A DNA stretch of 41,213 nucleotides from Moraxellaceae bacterium AER2_44_116 (GTDB lineage Bacteria; Pseudomonadota; Gammaproteobacteria; Pseudomonadales; Moraxellaceae). Made by a program: the position numbers and the translations under genes. Under the pieces are notes generated by a model. The model worked only from the letters and a program-made list of their open reading frames with translations, had not been told where the DNA came from and did not search any database. The stretch lies in assembly GCA_006546595.1 (NCBI GenBank), contig VIAD01000012.1, forward strand, positions 57,341 through 98,553. The letters run 5' to 3'. How positions within the stretch are numbered: position 1 is the stretch's first letter; every line of letters starts with the position of its first letter. Shown here one piece after another: positions 1 through 7,689 of this stretch.

Positions 1-1
1 T

Positions 2-2020
2 GTGACAGTGAGTGGCATTGAACGACTGTTGGTCAAATTGGGCAGTGGCAATGATTTTATTATTACAGACTCAAGTAACGATTATCTTGATGGCAATACA
101 GGCAACGACACATTAAACGGCGGTGCTGGAGTGGATACTTTAATAGGCGGTACAGGCGACGACCTCTATATCGTTGATGATATTAATGACACCGTCATCG
201 AAAACACCGATGCAGGCACAGACACCGTGCAAAGCATGATTAGCTACACCCTCACCGACAACACCGAAAATCTTGTTTTAACAGGCACAGACGCTCTTAA
301 TGGCACAGGCAATAGTCTAAACAACACACTGATTGGCAATAACGGCAATAATTATCTGTTGGGTGGCTTAGGTGACGATACGCTCATCGCCAACAACGGT
401 GACGACAGCTTAGAGGGTGAAGCAGGTAACGACCTATTAATCGGCGGCACAGGTGCAGACACCTACCTCTTTAACCGTAATGCAGGCGCAACAGGTCAAG
501 ATACCATCGACGACACGGATGGCCTAAGTACCATTACTATCGCAGGAACAACTTTAGCCCAACTCACCGCCACGCAACAGGCCAACGATTTAGTCTTAGC
601 CATTCAAAACAGTACCGACACCATCACCGTTAAAAACTTCTTTGACAGCAATAACCTAGCAAGTTATCAACTCAGTTTAGATGCTGGCGTAGTGCTAGAT
701 AAAACCGCTTTACTACAACTATTACCCAAAATTACAGTTGTTGAAGGCACAACAGGCTCAGACGTTTTACAAGGTGGTACAGAAAACGACACCTATATTG
801 TCAATAATGCCCGTGACTTTATCAAAGAGCCAACAGGCAATAGCAGTATTGACACCGTGCAAGCTTCTGTCAGTTACGCCTTGCTGCCCAGTTTAGAAAA
901 CTTAACGCTAACAGGTGCAGCCAACTTATCAGGCATAGGTAATGCGGCAGATAACATCATCAAAGGCAACGAAGGCAATAACCGTTTGCTCGGTGGCGCA
1001 GGTAACGACACCCTTTATGGTTTATCAGGCGGCGACACCTTAAACGGTGGTGATGGTGCAGACGTGATGTTAGGTGGCGCAGGCAATGATACTTACACCG
1101 TCGATCATATCAATGATGTCGTCACAGAGTTAACGGACGCAGGTTATGACTCTGTTAATAGCTTTATCAGCTATACCTTAACGGCGAATGTTGAACGTCT
1201 CAATTTAGAAGGTTTAGAGAATTTAAACGGCACAGGTAATGACTTAGACAACACGCTTAACGGCAACAATGCCAATAACTCGTTAGTCGGTGGTGCAGGT
1301 AACGACACCCTACAAGGTAAAGGCGGAGCAGATACCTTAGAGGGCGGCTTAGGCAATGACACCTATTATGTTGATAATGTTGGCGATGTCGTCACTGAAT
1401 TGGCAAACGAAGGCACAGATAAAGTCAGTAGCTCTATCAGTTACACCTTAACGGCCAATGTTGAACAACTCTTTTTAACAGGTATTGCAGGACTAAAAGG
1501 AACAGGCAGCAGCCAAAATAACATTATCTATGGCAACAGCGGCAACAACCAACTGTTTGGCGATGCAGGAAACGACAGCCTCAATGGTGGTGCAGGAAAT
1601 GACCTGTTGGATGGCGGTTTAGGCTTGGATACATTGGTCGGTGGAGCAGGGAATGATACTTATATTTTAGGCATGAATTCAGGCCGAGACATCATCAACA
1701 ACAATGATGCAACAGGCAACGATAAGCTCTTGTTTAATGCAGGAATTAACGCCGACCAAGTATGGTTGCGTCAGTTAGGTAATGATTTAGAAGTCTCCAT
1801 TATGGGTACAGCTAACAGTGCCAAAGTGCAAAACTGGTACAGTAATACGGCTAATCAATTGGATAGTTTGCAACTGGCGGATGGCAAAACACTGTTAGCT
1901 AATGAAGTGCAAACGCTGGTCGAAGCGATGGCGGCATTTGCTGTCCCAGCATTGGGTCAAACCAATTTAACCACAGCACAGCACATGGTTTTAGATAGTG
2001 TGATTGTGGCCAGTTGGTGA
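2..2020 (+). CDS. RTX calcium-binding repeat protein, C-terminal part (5' truncated by window)
   Basis: 672 codons are visible and the frame is open to the left edge, so the true start lies outside the window. The protein is built from hemolysin-type nonapeptide repeats of the GGxGxDxLx type (for example GGAGNDTLQGKGGADTL near residue 430), interspersed with longer modules of the form NDTYxVDxxxDVVTE...SYTLTxNVExLxLTG that recur four times. Such repeats fold into calcium-binding parallel beta rolls. The last 120 residues (GNDLEVSIMGT...VQNWY...LQLADG) resemble the hemolysin-type calcium-binding related domain, and the tail ends in a hydrophobic VIVASW, as expected for an uncleaved C-terminal type I secretion signal. 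By family knowledge it is exported by an ABC/MFP/TolC type I system, none of which is visible here. It could be an adhesin, S-layer-like protein, toxin or enzyme; the catalytic or binding part would lie upstream. The repeat class is certain, the role is not. Confidence 0.9.
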   Translation: MTVSGIERLLVKLGSGNDFIITDSSNDYLDGNTGNDTLNGGAGVDTLIGGTGDDLYIVDDINDTVIENTDAGTDTVQSMISYTLTDNTENLVLTGTDALNGTGNSLNNTLIGNNGNNYLLGGLGDDTLIANNGDDSLEGEAGNDLLIGGTGADTYLFNRNAGATGQDTIDDTDGLSTITIAGTTLAQLTATQQANDLVLAIQNSTDTITVKNFFDSNNLASYQLSLDAGVVLDKTALLQLLPKITVVEGTTGSDVLQGGTENDTYIVNNARDFIKEPTGNSSIDTVQASVSYALLPSLENLTLTGAANLSGIGNAADNIIKGNEGNNRLLGGAGNDTLYGLSGGDTLNGGDGADVMLGGAGNDTYTVDHINDVVTELTDAGYDSVNSFISYTLTANVERLNLEGLENLNGTGNDLDNTLNGNNANNSLVGGAGNDTLQGKGGADTLEGGLGNDTYYVDNVGDVVTELANEGTDKVSSSISYTLTANVEQLFLTGIAGLKGTGSSQNNIIYGNSGNNQLFGDAGNDSLNGGAGNDLLDGGLGLDTLVGGAGNDTYILGMNSGRDIINNNDATGNDKLLFNAGINADQVWLRQLGNDLEVSIMGTANSAKVQNWYSNTANQLDSLQLADGKTLLANEVQTLVEAMAAFAVPALGQTNLTTAQHMVLDSVIVASW

Positions 2021-2054
2021 TTGATCTCCTTATGCTGAATAGACGTTATGTTGG

Positions 2055-2092
2055 CATTAAAGAGACGGTTAAAACGTCTCTTTAATGTTTTA
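2055..2092 (+). terminator. Rho-independent terminator after the RTX gene
   Basis: Perfect 13-bp inverted repeat CATTAAAGAGACG (2055-2067) and CGTCTCTTTAATG (2075-2087) with a 7-base loop, followed by TTTT. It lies 35 bases after the RTX stop and separates it from the phage-like cassette. Confidence 0.75.
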
Positions 2093-2180
2093 GTATTATG
2101 CGACGATTACAAACGTGTTTTAGATCAATACAGTACCTTAGACGTAACCCCACCCAAACACCCCTAAAAACCCCATCACA

Positions 2181-2208
2181 ATAAACGCATCTCATTAGGT
2201 GCGTTTAT
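2181..2208 (+). promoter_or_regulatory. Hairpin abutting the start codon of the first cassette gene
   Basis: ATAAACGCA (2181-2189) pairs exactly with TGCGTTTAT (2200-2208). The hairpin ends one base before the ATG at 2210, and its loop and 3' arm hold the only purine-rich stretch (TTAGG) that could act as a ribosome binding site. It could limit translation of the cassette, or be a degenerate terminator, since it lacks a T-run. Function is inferred only from position. Confidence 0.4.
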
Positions 2209-2209
2209 C

Positions 2210-2923
2210 ATGCTGTTAATCCCCCCAGTCCAGTTACCACACACCACATACCAACTACACGAGCTAACCATTGGTGAAGCCATTGGCCTCGTCAAAATGA
2301 ACCCCACGGCACATGAACACACCATTAGCCAATTTTTAGCTTGTGTCTTGACGGGCAATGGCCGTGCCTTAACAGTGCAAGAACGCTATTTGTTAGTCGC
2401 TCAATATATCTCAGCAACGTGTGTCGGTGAAGTCGATTTCCCGATTGGTGATAATGCTAAGTATTCCGACTACCTCCGCATGAATAAACCATTAAGTCTA
2501 GATTTTATCGCCTTGGGCTTTGAAGAAACATGGTGCGTGCATCCTTTATATGGCTGGCAGGCCGAAGCTTTAGAGGATATATGCCACACATGGCAAGACT
2601 GGATTTTTGGTTGCATGGCCGCGCAATTAGCCACAGCCAACGAAATGCACGAAGGCGAGTTACCCACCATCGAGACACCAACCGCCGCCTATCAATCATG
2701 GCTCAAAGAACGGATCACTGTTTTTAAAGCCTATCCCGAACGTGACTTTGCCGAACTGTATCACGCCTTTTTGTGGGGCATCGAGCAGCTGAATTGCTAC
2801 TTTGAATTAGGTTTTGATAACGAAGGCTTAGTGTGCTTGCACAAGGAGGGAACAGGTGTCGCACCTGCCCGATTTCAAGTATCCGACTGTCTCACACCCA
2901 CAGCAATCCGCTTTGGTCGATAG
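2210..2923 (+). CDS. Phage-like protein, possible tail/baseplate assembly factor
   Basis: 237 residues, mostly alpha-helical in appearance and acidic, with no signal peptide or membrane segment. I do not recognise the family with certainty. The pattern near residues 22-100 (TIGEAIGLVKMNP, then LTVQERYLLVAQYISATCVGE) is reminiscent of phage tail-assembly or baseplate-hub chaperone proteins that carry an ERYxLL-type helix. Position supports a phage link: it is the first gene of a tightly packed run that includes an M15 endolysin, a holin-like protein and a fibre-like protein. Its last 68 bases overlap the next gene in another frame, as often seen in tail-chaperone pairs. The start at 2210 is the first ATG, directly after a small hairpin; the ribosome binding site is weak. 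Coding status is well supported by length and by the embedded start signal of the next gene; function is a guess. Confidence 0.65.
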   Translation: MLLIPPVQLPHTTYQLHELTIGEAIGLVKMNPTAHEHTISQFLACVLTGNGRALTVQERYLLVAQYISATCVGEVDFPIGDNAKYSDYLRMNKPLSLDFIALGFEETWCVHPLYGWQAEALEDICHTWQDWIFGCMAAQLATANEMHEGELPTIETPTAAYQSWLKERITVFKAYPERDFAELYHAFLWGIEQLNCYFELGFDNEGLVCLHKEGTGVAPARFQVSDCLTPTAIRFGR

Positions 2924-3158
2924 TTGGGTCAGTGCGGCCTTGTCGTTGTCGAATAGCTCTGGACTTGTAACCCTGTCCTATGGCGAGGTTTTGCGTATGT
3001 CATTATCTGACTTGAGCGACATCTTCGACAGCCAAGGCTTTAAGCAATTGCAAAAAGCGAAAGAGGCTGAAAATCAATTATTGATAGCCCCCTTAGATCG
3101 GCTCAATGAAGTGATTCGCGGATTAAACAATTTAGGCAAGGCATTGAGCCACCGATAG
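2856..3158 (+). CDS. Small phage-like protein overlapping the preceding gene
   Basis: 100 residues starting at GTG 2856. The start is chosen because AAGGAGGG lies about 6 bases upstream, the strongest ribosome binding site of the cassette, embedded in the coding sequence of the preceding gene (68-base overlap, different frame). The protein has a Ser/Leu-rich first half and a helical second half (QKAKEAENQLLIAPLDRLNEVIRG) that may form a coiled coil. No family recognised. The overlap with an assembly-factor-like gene resembles the paired tail-assembly chaperones upstream of phage tape-measure genes, but no tape measure follows here, so that reading is weak. Confidence 0.6.
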   Translation: MSHLPDFKYPTVSHPQQSALVDSWVSAALSLSNSSGLVTLSYGEVLRMSLSDLSDIFDSQGFKQLQKAKEAENQLLIAPLDRLNEVIRGLNNLGKALSHR

Positions 3159-3169
3159 AGAGAACCATC

Positions 3170-3514
3170 ATGGGTACATCGTTAAACAACATTCATACCG
3201 TGGCCATTGCGCCAACAACCGCAGCAGCCATATCCGAAGCTTTTGAATTACGCGCCACGGGCAGTATGCAAAATCCAATCAACTACTCAGCGATCAGCAG
3301 TCCGTTAGGCAATGGCGAAGAAGTCGCGGTACAGATTTGGAATGAGGCAGGGCAATCATGGCAAGCCATGAATCGTGACGGTACCGCCGTCAAACTCATT
3401 GAAGATCACGATTGGTTGACCTTTGATAACGTCAGCTTGCGTATCCGTTTTGTCAAAGGCGTGACAGTTGCCGCCGTGGGTGTGTCCTTAGTCAGTCCTC
3501 GCGGCGTTGTTTAA
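3170..3514 (+). CDS. Small beta-rich phage-like protein, paralogue 1
   Basis: 114 residues, begins 11 bases after the previous stop with a GAGAG ribosome binding site. No signal peptide or membrane segment. It is homologous to the next gene product: both carry a PLGxGEEVxVxI / TLGVGEEIVLDI stretch, a W-Q motif (SWQAMNRDGTAVKL against TWQPYMLNGSRVKL), and an ending LRIRFVKGVTVAAVGVSL against VLVRFMKTATAAPVGLTM. Alternating hydrophobic residues suggest a compact beta sandwich. In this context a virion decoration, neck or fibre-associated protein is plausible, but I recognise no named family. Confidence 0.65.
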   Translation: MGTSLNNIHTVAIAPTTAAAISEAFELRATGSMQNPINYSAISSPLGNGEEVAVQIWNEAGQSWQAMNRDGTAVKLIEDHDWLTFDNVSLRIRFVKGVTVAAVGVSLVSPRGVV

Positions 3515-3540
3515 TTCACCAATGGCAGGGGAGAAACATC

Positions 3541-3876
3541 ATGCCAGTAGTCGTTGAAAATGTGCAATTACACGGGACACGTAAGGCAATTATCCCTGCT
3601 ACAACTAACATAAATATTAGTGCAGCGATAGAAATACGCGACCTCGTCAATTACACGTTCACCAGCTCCACGTTGGGTGTGGGTGAAGAAATCGTACTTG
3701 ATATTTATGACTTTAGCCTCAGCGAACCCACATGGCAGCCGTATATGTTGAATGGTAGCCGCGTCAAGTTGGCGAAAGACTACGAACAATTGCAGTTATC
3801 CGCGTCATCTGTCTTGGTGCGCTTTATGAAAACAGCCACCGCCGCACCCGTTGGCTTAACGATGTCGCACCGCTAA
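3541..3876 (+). CDS. Small beta-rich phage-like protein, paralogue 2
   Basis: 111 residues, start ATG 3541 preceded by GGGGAG at good spacing. It is the diverged tandem paralogue of the gene ending at 3514 (shared GEE, W-Q, VKL and RF-K motifs at equivalent positions), so the pair arose by duplication and both copies are kept open. The C-terminus ends LTMSHR. It lies 10 bases before the endolysin gene, inside the same transcription unit. Function unknown; a small structural virion component is an inference from neighbours only. Confidence 0.65.
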   Translation: MPVVVENVQLHGTRKAIIPATTNINISAAIEIRDLVNYTFTSSTLGVGEEIVLDIYDFSLSEPTWQPYMLNGSRVKLAKDYEQLQLSASSVLVRFMKTATAAPVGLTMSHR

Positions 3877-3886
3877 GGAGATTGCT

Positions 3887-4318
3887 ATGACGCTTTTAAC
3901 GTCTGCCGATTGCTTAAAAAAATACGGATCACCTGAGTCAGAAAAGGCGATGACGTTATGGGATGTGCCAAAAGAGTTAGAAATTGGCGTGATTCCTAAG
4001 CGATTGTATTGCAACAGAGACATGATTAAACCCTTGTCGGTTGCTTTTCAAAATCTGATAAAAACAGGCCTTATCAAAGAGCTTAAAACTTTTGATGGTT
4101 GCTTTAACATTCGCAGAAAAAAGGGCGGTAGTACGCCTTCCCTACATTCGTGGGGCGTGGCAATTGATGTTAATGCCGCGTGGAATGGATTTGATAAGAA
4201 GCCTATTTTGTCCGCAGGGTTTGTTAAATGCTTTTCTGATGCAGGGTTTGATTGGGGTGGTCATTGGGCAACTCCCGACGGGATGCACTTTCAATTAAAA
4301 AAAGAAGGAATTGCGTAA
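3887..4318 (+). CDS. M15-family peptidoglycan peptidase (endolysin-like)
   Basis: 143 residues, the usual size of single-domain phage M15 (VanY-like) endolysins. The zinc-site signature is intact: SLHSWGVAIDVN around residues 84-95 gives the first His and the Asp of the SxHxxGxAxD motif, and DGMHFQ near residue 134 gives the second His. The family hydrolyses peptide bonds in the peptidoglycan stem or cross-bridge. There is no signal peptide, so release to the cell wall would need a holin; the next gene encodes a small membrane protein that could serve. Start ATG 3887 follows AAGGAG. The stop overlaps the start of the next gene (TAATG), which implies coupled translation. Enzyme class is confident; exact bond specificity is not readable. 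Confidence 0.88.
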   Translation: MTLLTSADCLKKYGSPESEKAMTLWDVPKELEIGVIPKRLYCNRDMIKPLSVAFQNLIKTGLIKELKTFDGCFNIRRKKGGSTPSLHSWGVAIDVNAAWNGFDKKPILSAGFVKCFSDAGFDWGGHWATPDGMHFQLKKEGIA

Positions 4319-4713
4319 TGTCACACAACAATCAACTCATGATCGAACAACAACAAAACGCATCCATCATCTTATTACTCATCGGTTGGGTTAGCCCGTT
4401 TATTGCCTTTGCAATTACAGCCGCCGTGATGATTGCCTTGTTTCCCCCAAAAAACAGAACCCATGTCTTTGGCCTACTGTCATGCTGCGCTGGCTCATTC
4501 TTTTATGGCGGGGCGTTCGTCATTGATTACTTTGGTTATCAAGACTACTCAGAAGATGCGCGTTTGGGTATCCGCTTTTTCTGTGCTGTTCCGATGTGGA
4601 TGTTATTGCAGATTTTAGCCGTCGTTTTAACAACATGGCGCGATGCAAAAGACCCAGTTTCAAAAATCGCCCGTGATATTAAAAAAATCAAATGTATTAA
4701 GGATGAAAAGTAA
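4318..4713 (+). CDS. Small three-helix membrane protein, candidate holin
   Basis: 131 residues from ATG 4318, which overlaps the endolysin stop (TAATG) and has GAAGGAA about 8 bases upstream; a longer reading from 4252 is rejected because it lies inside the endolysin gene. Three hydrophobic segments are visible: around residues 15-40 (IILLLIGWVSPFIAFAIT), 49-68 and 85-105 (MWMLLQILAVVLTTW). The C-terminal 25 residues are charged and lysine-rich (KKIKCIKDEK). Small size, three segments, basic tail and adjacency to a signal-less endolysin fit a holin-type pore, but holins share little sequence and this is inference. Its stop overlaps the next start in the same TAATG manner. Confidence 0.7.
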   Translation: MSHNNQLMIEQQQNASIILLLIGWVSPFIAFAITAAVMIALFPPKNRTHVFGLLSCCAGSFFYGGAFVIDYFGYQDYSEDARLGIRFFCAVPMWMLLQILAVVLTTWRDAKDPVSKIARDIKKIKCIKDEK

Positions 4714-5864
4714 TGCCAGTTACAGGTTTCCCCATTGCAACAAATAATAGTCCCAATCCTAGCAATGGTGCGGGTTTTAATTATGGCGGTGAGCTAGATG
4801 TAACGCCTGTTAGCACCGCTAATGTAGCTGTGTTTGATGCGTTAACCGCATGTACTATCGTTGATAACGTATTTACACCTGAGGGCTACGCGACAGCTTG
4901 CGCGACTCATATTGCTCAAGAGGTTGACGCTAAAGCACAGTTACGGTTTACATGGCCTGCTACTGATGAGAATAGTCAACTGATAGTAGGGCTGTGGACT
5001 CCAACCAGCATTACTAATGTGGATGAACTCTCAGCAACTGCAAGCGCAGAACTTGTCGCTATTAGCTGTGTTAGTGGAATACTAATGCAAACATACAAAG
5101 AGCTAAATAATAGCCCCTCTAGCTCCCCCATGTCTAATGAAGTGGCGACAGGTGACAGCATCCTAATGACGTTAGAGTACGGTACAAACATTCTTTCTTT
5201 TGTAAACGAAACACAAAATTTAGGACTAATCTCATGTGATTTGGGAAATTTCCCATCTTTCGCAGAATCACGATCACTATTTATTTTTGGCAATACGCCT
5301 GTATCTTTTGATATTGCGAATAATGATTACCCAGCCTTACAGGTAGCACACGAGGTACAAGCACCTGAAAATTCAGATGGCAAAACCTACTTAGTGACGG
5401 GTGCGAATGAAAATAGCATTATTAACGGTAAATTATTGAAGTCTGGCGATTTTGTGACATTCTTTGCTAACGGCACAGATTGTGTCGTTAATAGATTAAT
5501 CTCAGATGCTTACCTCAATAGTTTAATAGAAAGCCAAGTGCTGAGTATTATTTCAACAGAATTATCTACCAATCCAAACGGGACACTTGCAATAAGCATT
5601 GGTGGCGTTTCCATTAACGCGGTAGCAGCGGCAATAGCTCCCCCTGACTCAACACCTGTCACTATTTCAGAGTCGATAGCAAACGCAGTAGAGTCATCCA
5701 TTACTGAGGCTTTAAATCCTGCAAGCAATGGCCTAATAGCTGTTGCTATACAAGATTTTGTCACAGCCACGGGTGTTACAGAGTCTATTTCTACTGCAAT
5801 TGACTCCGCATTACAAACGGGAGGAATCATTGATAACGCCATTCAAGCAGCTATGAACCCGTAG
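4713..5864 (+). CDS. Phage fibre-like protein with lectin/SPRY-like N-terminal region
   Basis: 383 residues, last gene of the cassette, start overlapping the upstream stop. Residues about 60-200 have a jelly-roll look (LRFTWPATDENSQLIVGLW, then a TGDSILMTLEYGTNILSFV strand pair) reminiscent of SPRY/concanavalin-like lectin folds, in which a GD-containing strand precedes a SF-N hairpin. Residues about 222-250 (DGKTYLVTGANENSIINGK, then LKSGDFVTFFANGT) match the small domain often found in phage tail-fibre and collar proteins. The last 130 residues are repetitive, Ala/Ser/Ile-rich and low in aromatics (SISTAIDSALQTGGIIDNAI), suggesting a trimeric fibre or helical tail. No signal peptide. A receptor-binding or virion-surface role is inferred. 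Confidence 0.65.
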   Translation: MPVTGFPIATNNSPNPSNGAGFNYGGELDVTPVSTANVAVFDALTACTIVDNVFTPEGYATACATHIAQEVDAKAQLRFTWPATDENSQLIVGLWTPTSITNVDELSATASAELVAISCVSGILMQTYKELNNSPSSSPMSNEVATGDSILMTLEYGTNILSFVNETQNLGLISCDLGNFPSFAESRSLFIFGNTPVSFDIANNDYPALQVAHEVQAPENSDGKTYLVTGANENSIINGKLLKSGDFVTFFANGTDCVVNRLISDAYLNSLIESQVLSIISTELSTNPNGTLAISIGGVSINAVAAAIAPPDSTPVTISESIANAVESSITEALNPASNGLIAVAIQDFVTATGVTESISTAIDSALQTGGIIDNAIQAAMNP

Positions 5865-5896
5865 CAAAACAGGCTGAGAGTGCCGAGATGTAAGAT

Positions 5897-5917
5897 AAGC
5901 CGCCTTCGGGCGGTTTT
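5897..5917 (+). terminator. Rho-independent terminator of the phage-like cassette
   Basis: GCCGCC, TTCG tetraloop, GGCGGT, then TTTTT (stem arms 5899-5904 and 5909-5914). It sits 32 bases after the fibre-like gene and closes the cassette that begins after the hairpin at 2055. Confidence 0.9.
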
Positions 5918-5980
5918 TAATTTGTGCTACAATATCGACCATCTAAATAGCCAGCGCACTCATCAAGAGGGCAACTTTCA

Positions 5981-6004
5981 AACTGTGTACAAAACTGTGT
6001 ACAA
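5981..6004. repeat. Two perfect tandem copies of AACTGTGTACAA
   Basis: 12-bp unit at 5981-5992 and 5993-6004, each containing the palindrome TGTACA. It lies between the cassette terminator and prfC, 21 bases before the prfC start. Possible roles are a binding site for a dimeric regulator of prfC or arm-type sites of a tyrosine recombinase marking the edge of a mobile insertion. No integrase gene is visible in the window, so neither role is established. Confidence 0.5.
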
Positions 6005-6025
6005 AATAGCAGAAACTACCAAATT

Positions 6026-7609
6026 ATGAACGATGAATTACTTACAGCCGTAAAGGTTAGAAGAACATTTGCAATTATTTCCCACCCTGATGCGGGTAAA
6101 ACCACCATTACTGAAAAACTATTGTTATGGGGTAAAGCAATTCAAATCGCGGGTACGGTGAAGTCTCGCAAATCAGACCGTCACGCTACCTCTGACTGGA
6201 TGGAAATGGAAAAACAACGGGGTATCTCAATTACCACTTCCGTGATGCAATTTCCTTACCGTGACCATATTATCAATTTGCTCGATACCCCCGGCCACGA
6301 AGATTTCTCAGAAGATACCTATCGTACTTTAACCGCAGTTGACTCGGCACTCATGGTGATTGACGGTGCAAAAGGTGTTGAAGACCGTACCATCAAATTG
6401 ATGGAAGTCTGTCGGATGCGCGATACACCCATTATTACGTTTATCAATAAGTTAGATCGTGAAAACCGTGAGCCCATTGATTTATTAGATGAAGTGGAAA
6501 GTGTTCTTAAAATCAAATGTGCGCCAATTACTTGGCCAATTGGCATGGGACGTGACTTCAAAGGGGTTTATAACCTGTTAGAAGATAAAATTTACGTTTA
6601 TCAAGCTGGGCATGGCAGCACCATTGTCGAAGAAAAAAGTATTCAAGGCTTAAATAATTCTGAACTCGATGAACTGATGGGCGATCAAATTCAAGCCTTA
6701 CGCGAGTCTTTGGAATTGATTACGGGCGCAAGTCATGCCTTTGATTTGGAAGAGTTTTTAGCAGGTAAATTAACGCCTGTCTTTTTTGGTACTGCCTTAG
6801 GTAACTTTGGTGTTGACCATATTCTCAATGGTTTTGTTGACTGGTCACCTAAGCCGAAAGTGCATAAAGCCGCAGAGCGTTTAGTTGAGCCAACAGAATC
6901 GGCTTTTTCGGGTTTTGTCTTTAAAATTCAAGCCAATATGGATCCAAAACACCGTGACCGTATTGCTTTCTTGCGTATTTGCTCAGGTAAATATGAAAAA
7001 GGTTTGAAGATGAATCATGTCCGTTTGGGTAAAGAAATTCGGATTGCCGATGCCTTAACCTTTTTAGCGGGTGAGCGTGAGCATTTAGAAGAAGCGTGGG
7101 CTGGCGATATTATTGGTTTGCATAATCACGGCACAATTCAAATTGGTGATACCTTTACCGAAAGTGAAAATCTGCACTTCTTGGGTATTCCCCATTTTGC
7201 GCCTGAAATGTTTCGTCGTGTGCGCTTAAAAGACCCGTTAAAAAGCAAACAATTGCAAAAAGGCTTAAAAGAGTTATCGGAAGAAGGGGCGACACAAGTC
7301 TTTATGCCCTTAATTAATAACGATTTAATTTTAGGCGCGGTGGGTGTCTTGCAGTTTGATGTCGTCGCTTTCCGCTTAAAAGAAGAGTACAAAGTCGATT
7401 GCGTGTATGAGCCGATTAGCATTAATACCGTGCGCTGGGTGGATTGTGCCGATGAGCGCAAACTGGCGGAGTTTAAGAAAAAAGCCAATGACCAATTATC
7501 GGTTGATGGTGGCGGTCATTTAACGTACCTTGCGCCGACACGTGTCAATTTACAATTAATGCAAGAGCGTTACCCCGAAGTTAACTTTAGGCCAACACGC
7601 GAGCATTAA
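6026..7609 (+). CDS. prfC: Peptide chain release factor 3
   Basis: 527 residues, the usual RF3 length. RF3 is a translational GTPase that recycles RF1 and RF2 from the ribosome after termination. The G domain is complete: P-loop HPDAGKTT (G1), switch region RGISITTSVMQF (G2), DTPGHEDF (G3) and NKLD (G4). Domains II and III follow (FSGFVFKIQANMDPKHRDRIAF; GAVGVLQFDVV near residue 437). RF1 (24783-25868) and its methylase PrmC are also in the window, though in another operon. The ribosome binding site is weak and the gene is preceded by a 12-bp tandem repeat. A strong terminator follows. It stands as a single-gene unit next to the phage-like cassette. Confidence 0.97.
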   Translation: MNDELLTAVKVRRTFAIISHPDAGKTTITEKLLLWGKAIQIAGTVKSRKSDRHATSDWMEMEKQRGISITTSVMQFPYRDHIINLLDTPGHEDFSEDTYRTLTAVDSALMVIDGAKGVEDRTIKLMEVCRMRDTPIITFINKLDRENREPIDLLDEVESVLKIKCAPITWPIGMGRDFKGVYNLLEDKIYVYQAGHGSTIVEEKSIQGLNNSELDELMGDQIQALRESLELITGASHAFDLEEFLAGKLTPVFFGTALGNFGVDHILNGFVDWSPKPKVHKAAERLVEPTESAFSGFVFKIQANMDPKHRDRIAFLRICSGKYEKGLKMNHVRLGKEIRIADALTFLAGEREHLEEAWAGDIIGLHNHGTIQIGDTFTESENLHFLGIPHFAPEMFRRVRLKDPLKSKQLQKGLKELSEEGATQVFMPLINNDLILGAVGVLQFDVVAFRLKEEYKVDCVYEPISINTVRWVDCADERKLAEFKKKANDQLSVDGGGHLTYLAPTRVNLQLMQERYPEVNFRPTREH

Positions 7610-7626
7610 TATTATTTGTGAATGAT

Positions 7627-7654
7627 TCGCTCCTAGTTTTAGGAGCGAGTTTTT
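7627..7654 (+). terminator. Rho-independent terminator after prfC
   Basis: Stem TCGCTCCTA (7627-7635) with TAGGAGCGA (7640-7648), GTTT loop, then GTTTTT. Only 35 bases separate it from the following ATPase gene, so that gene's promoter must overlap this hairpin or the prfC end, or the gene depends on readthrough. Confidence 0.88.
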
Positions 7655-7689
7655 GCAGAACAATAAAAACTTAGGGAATTAATATCACC

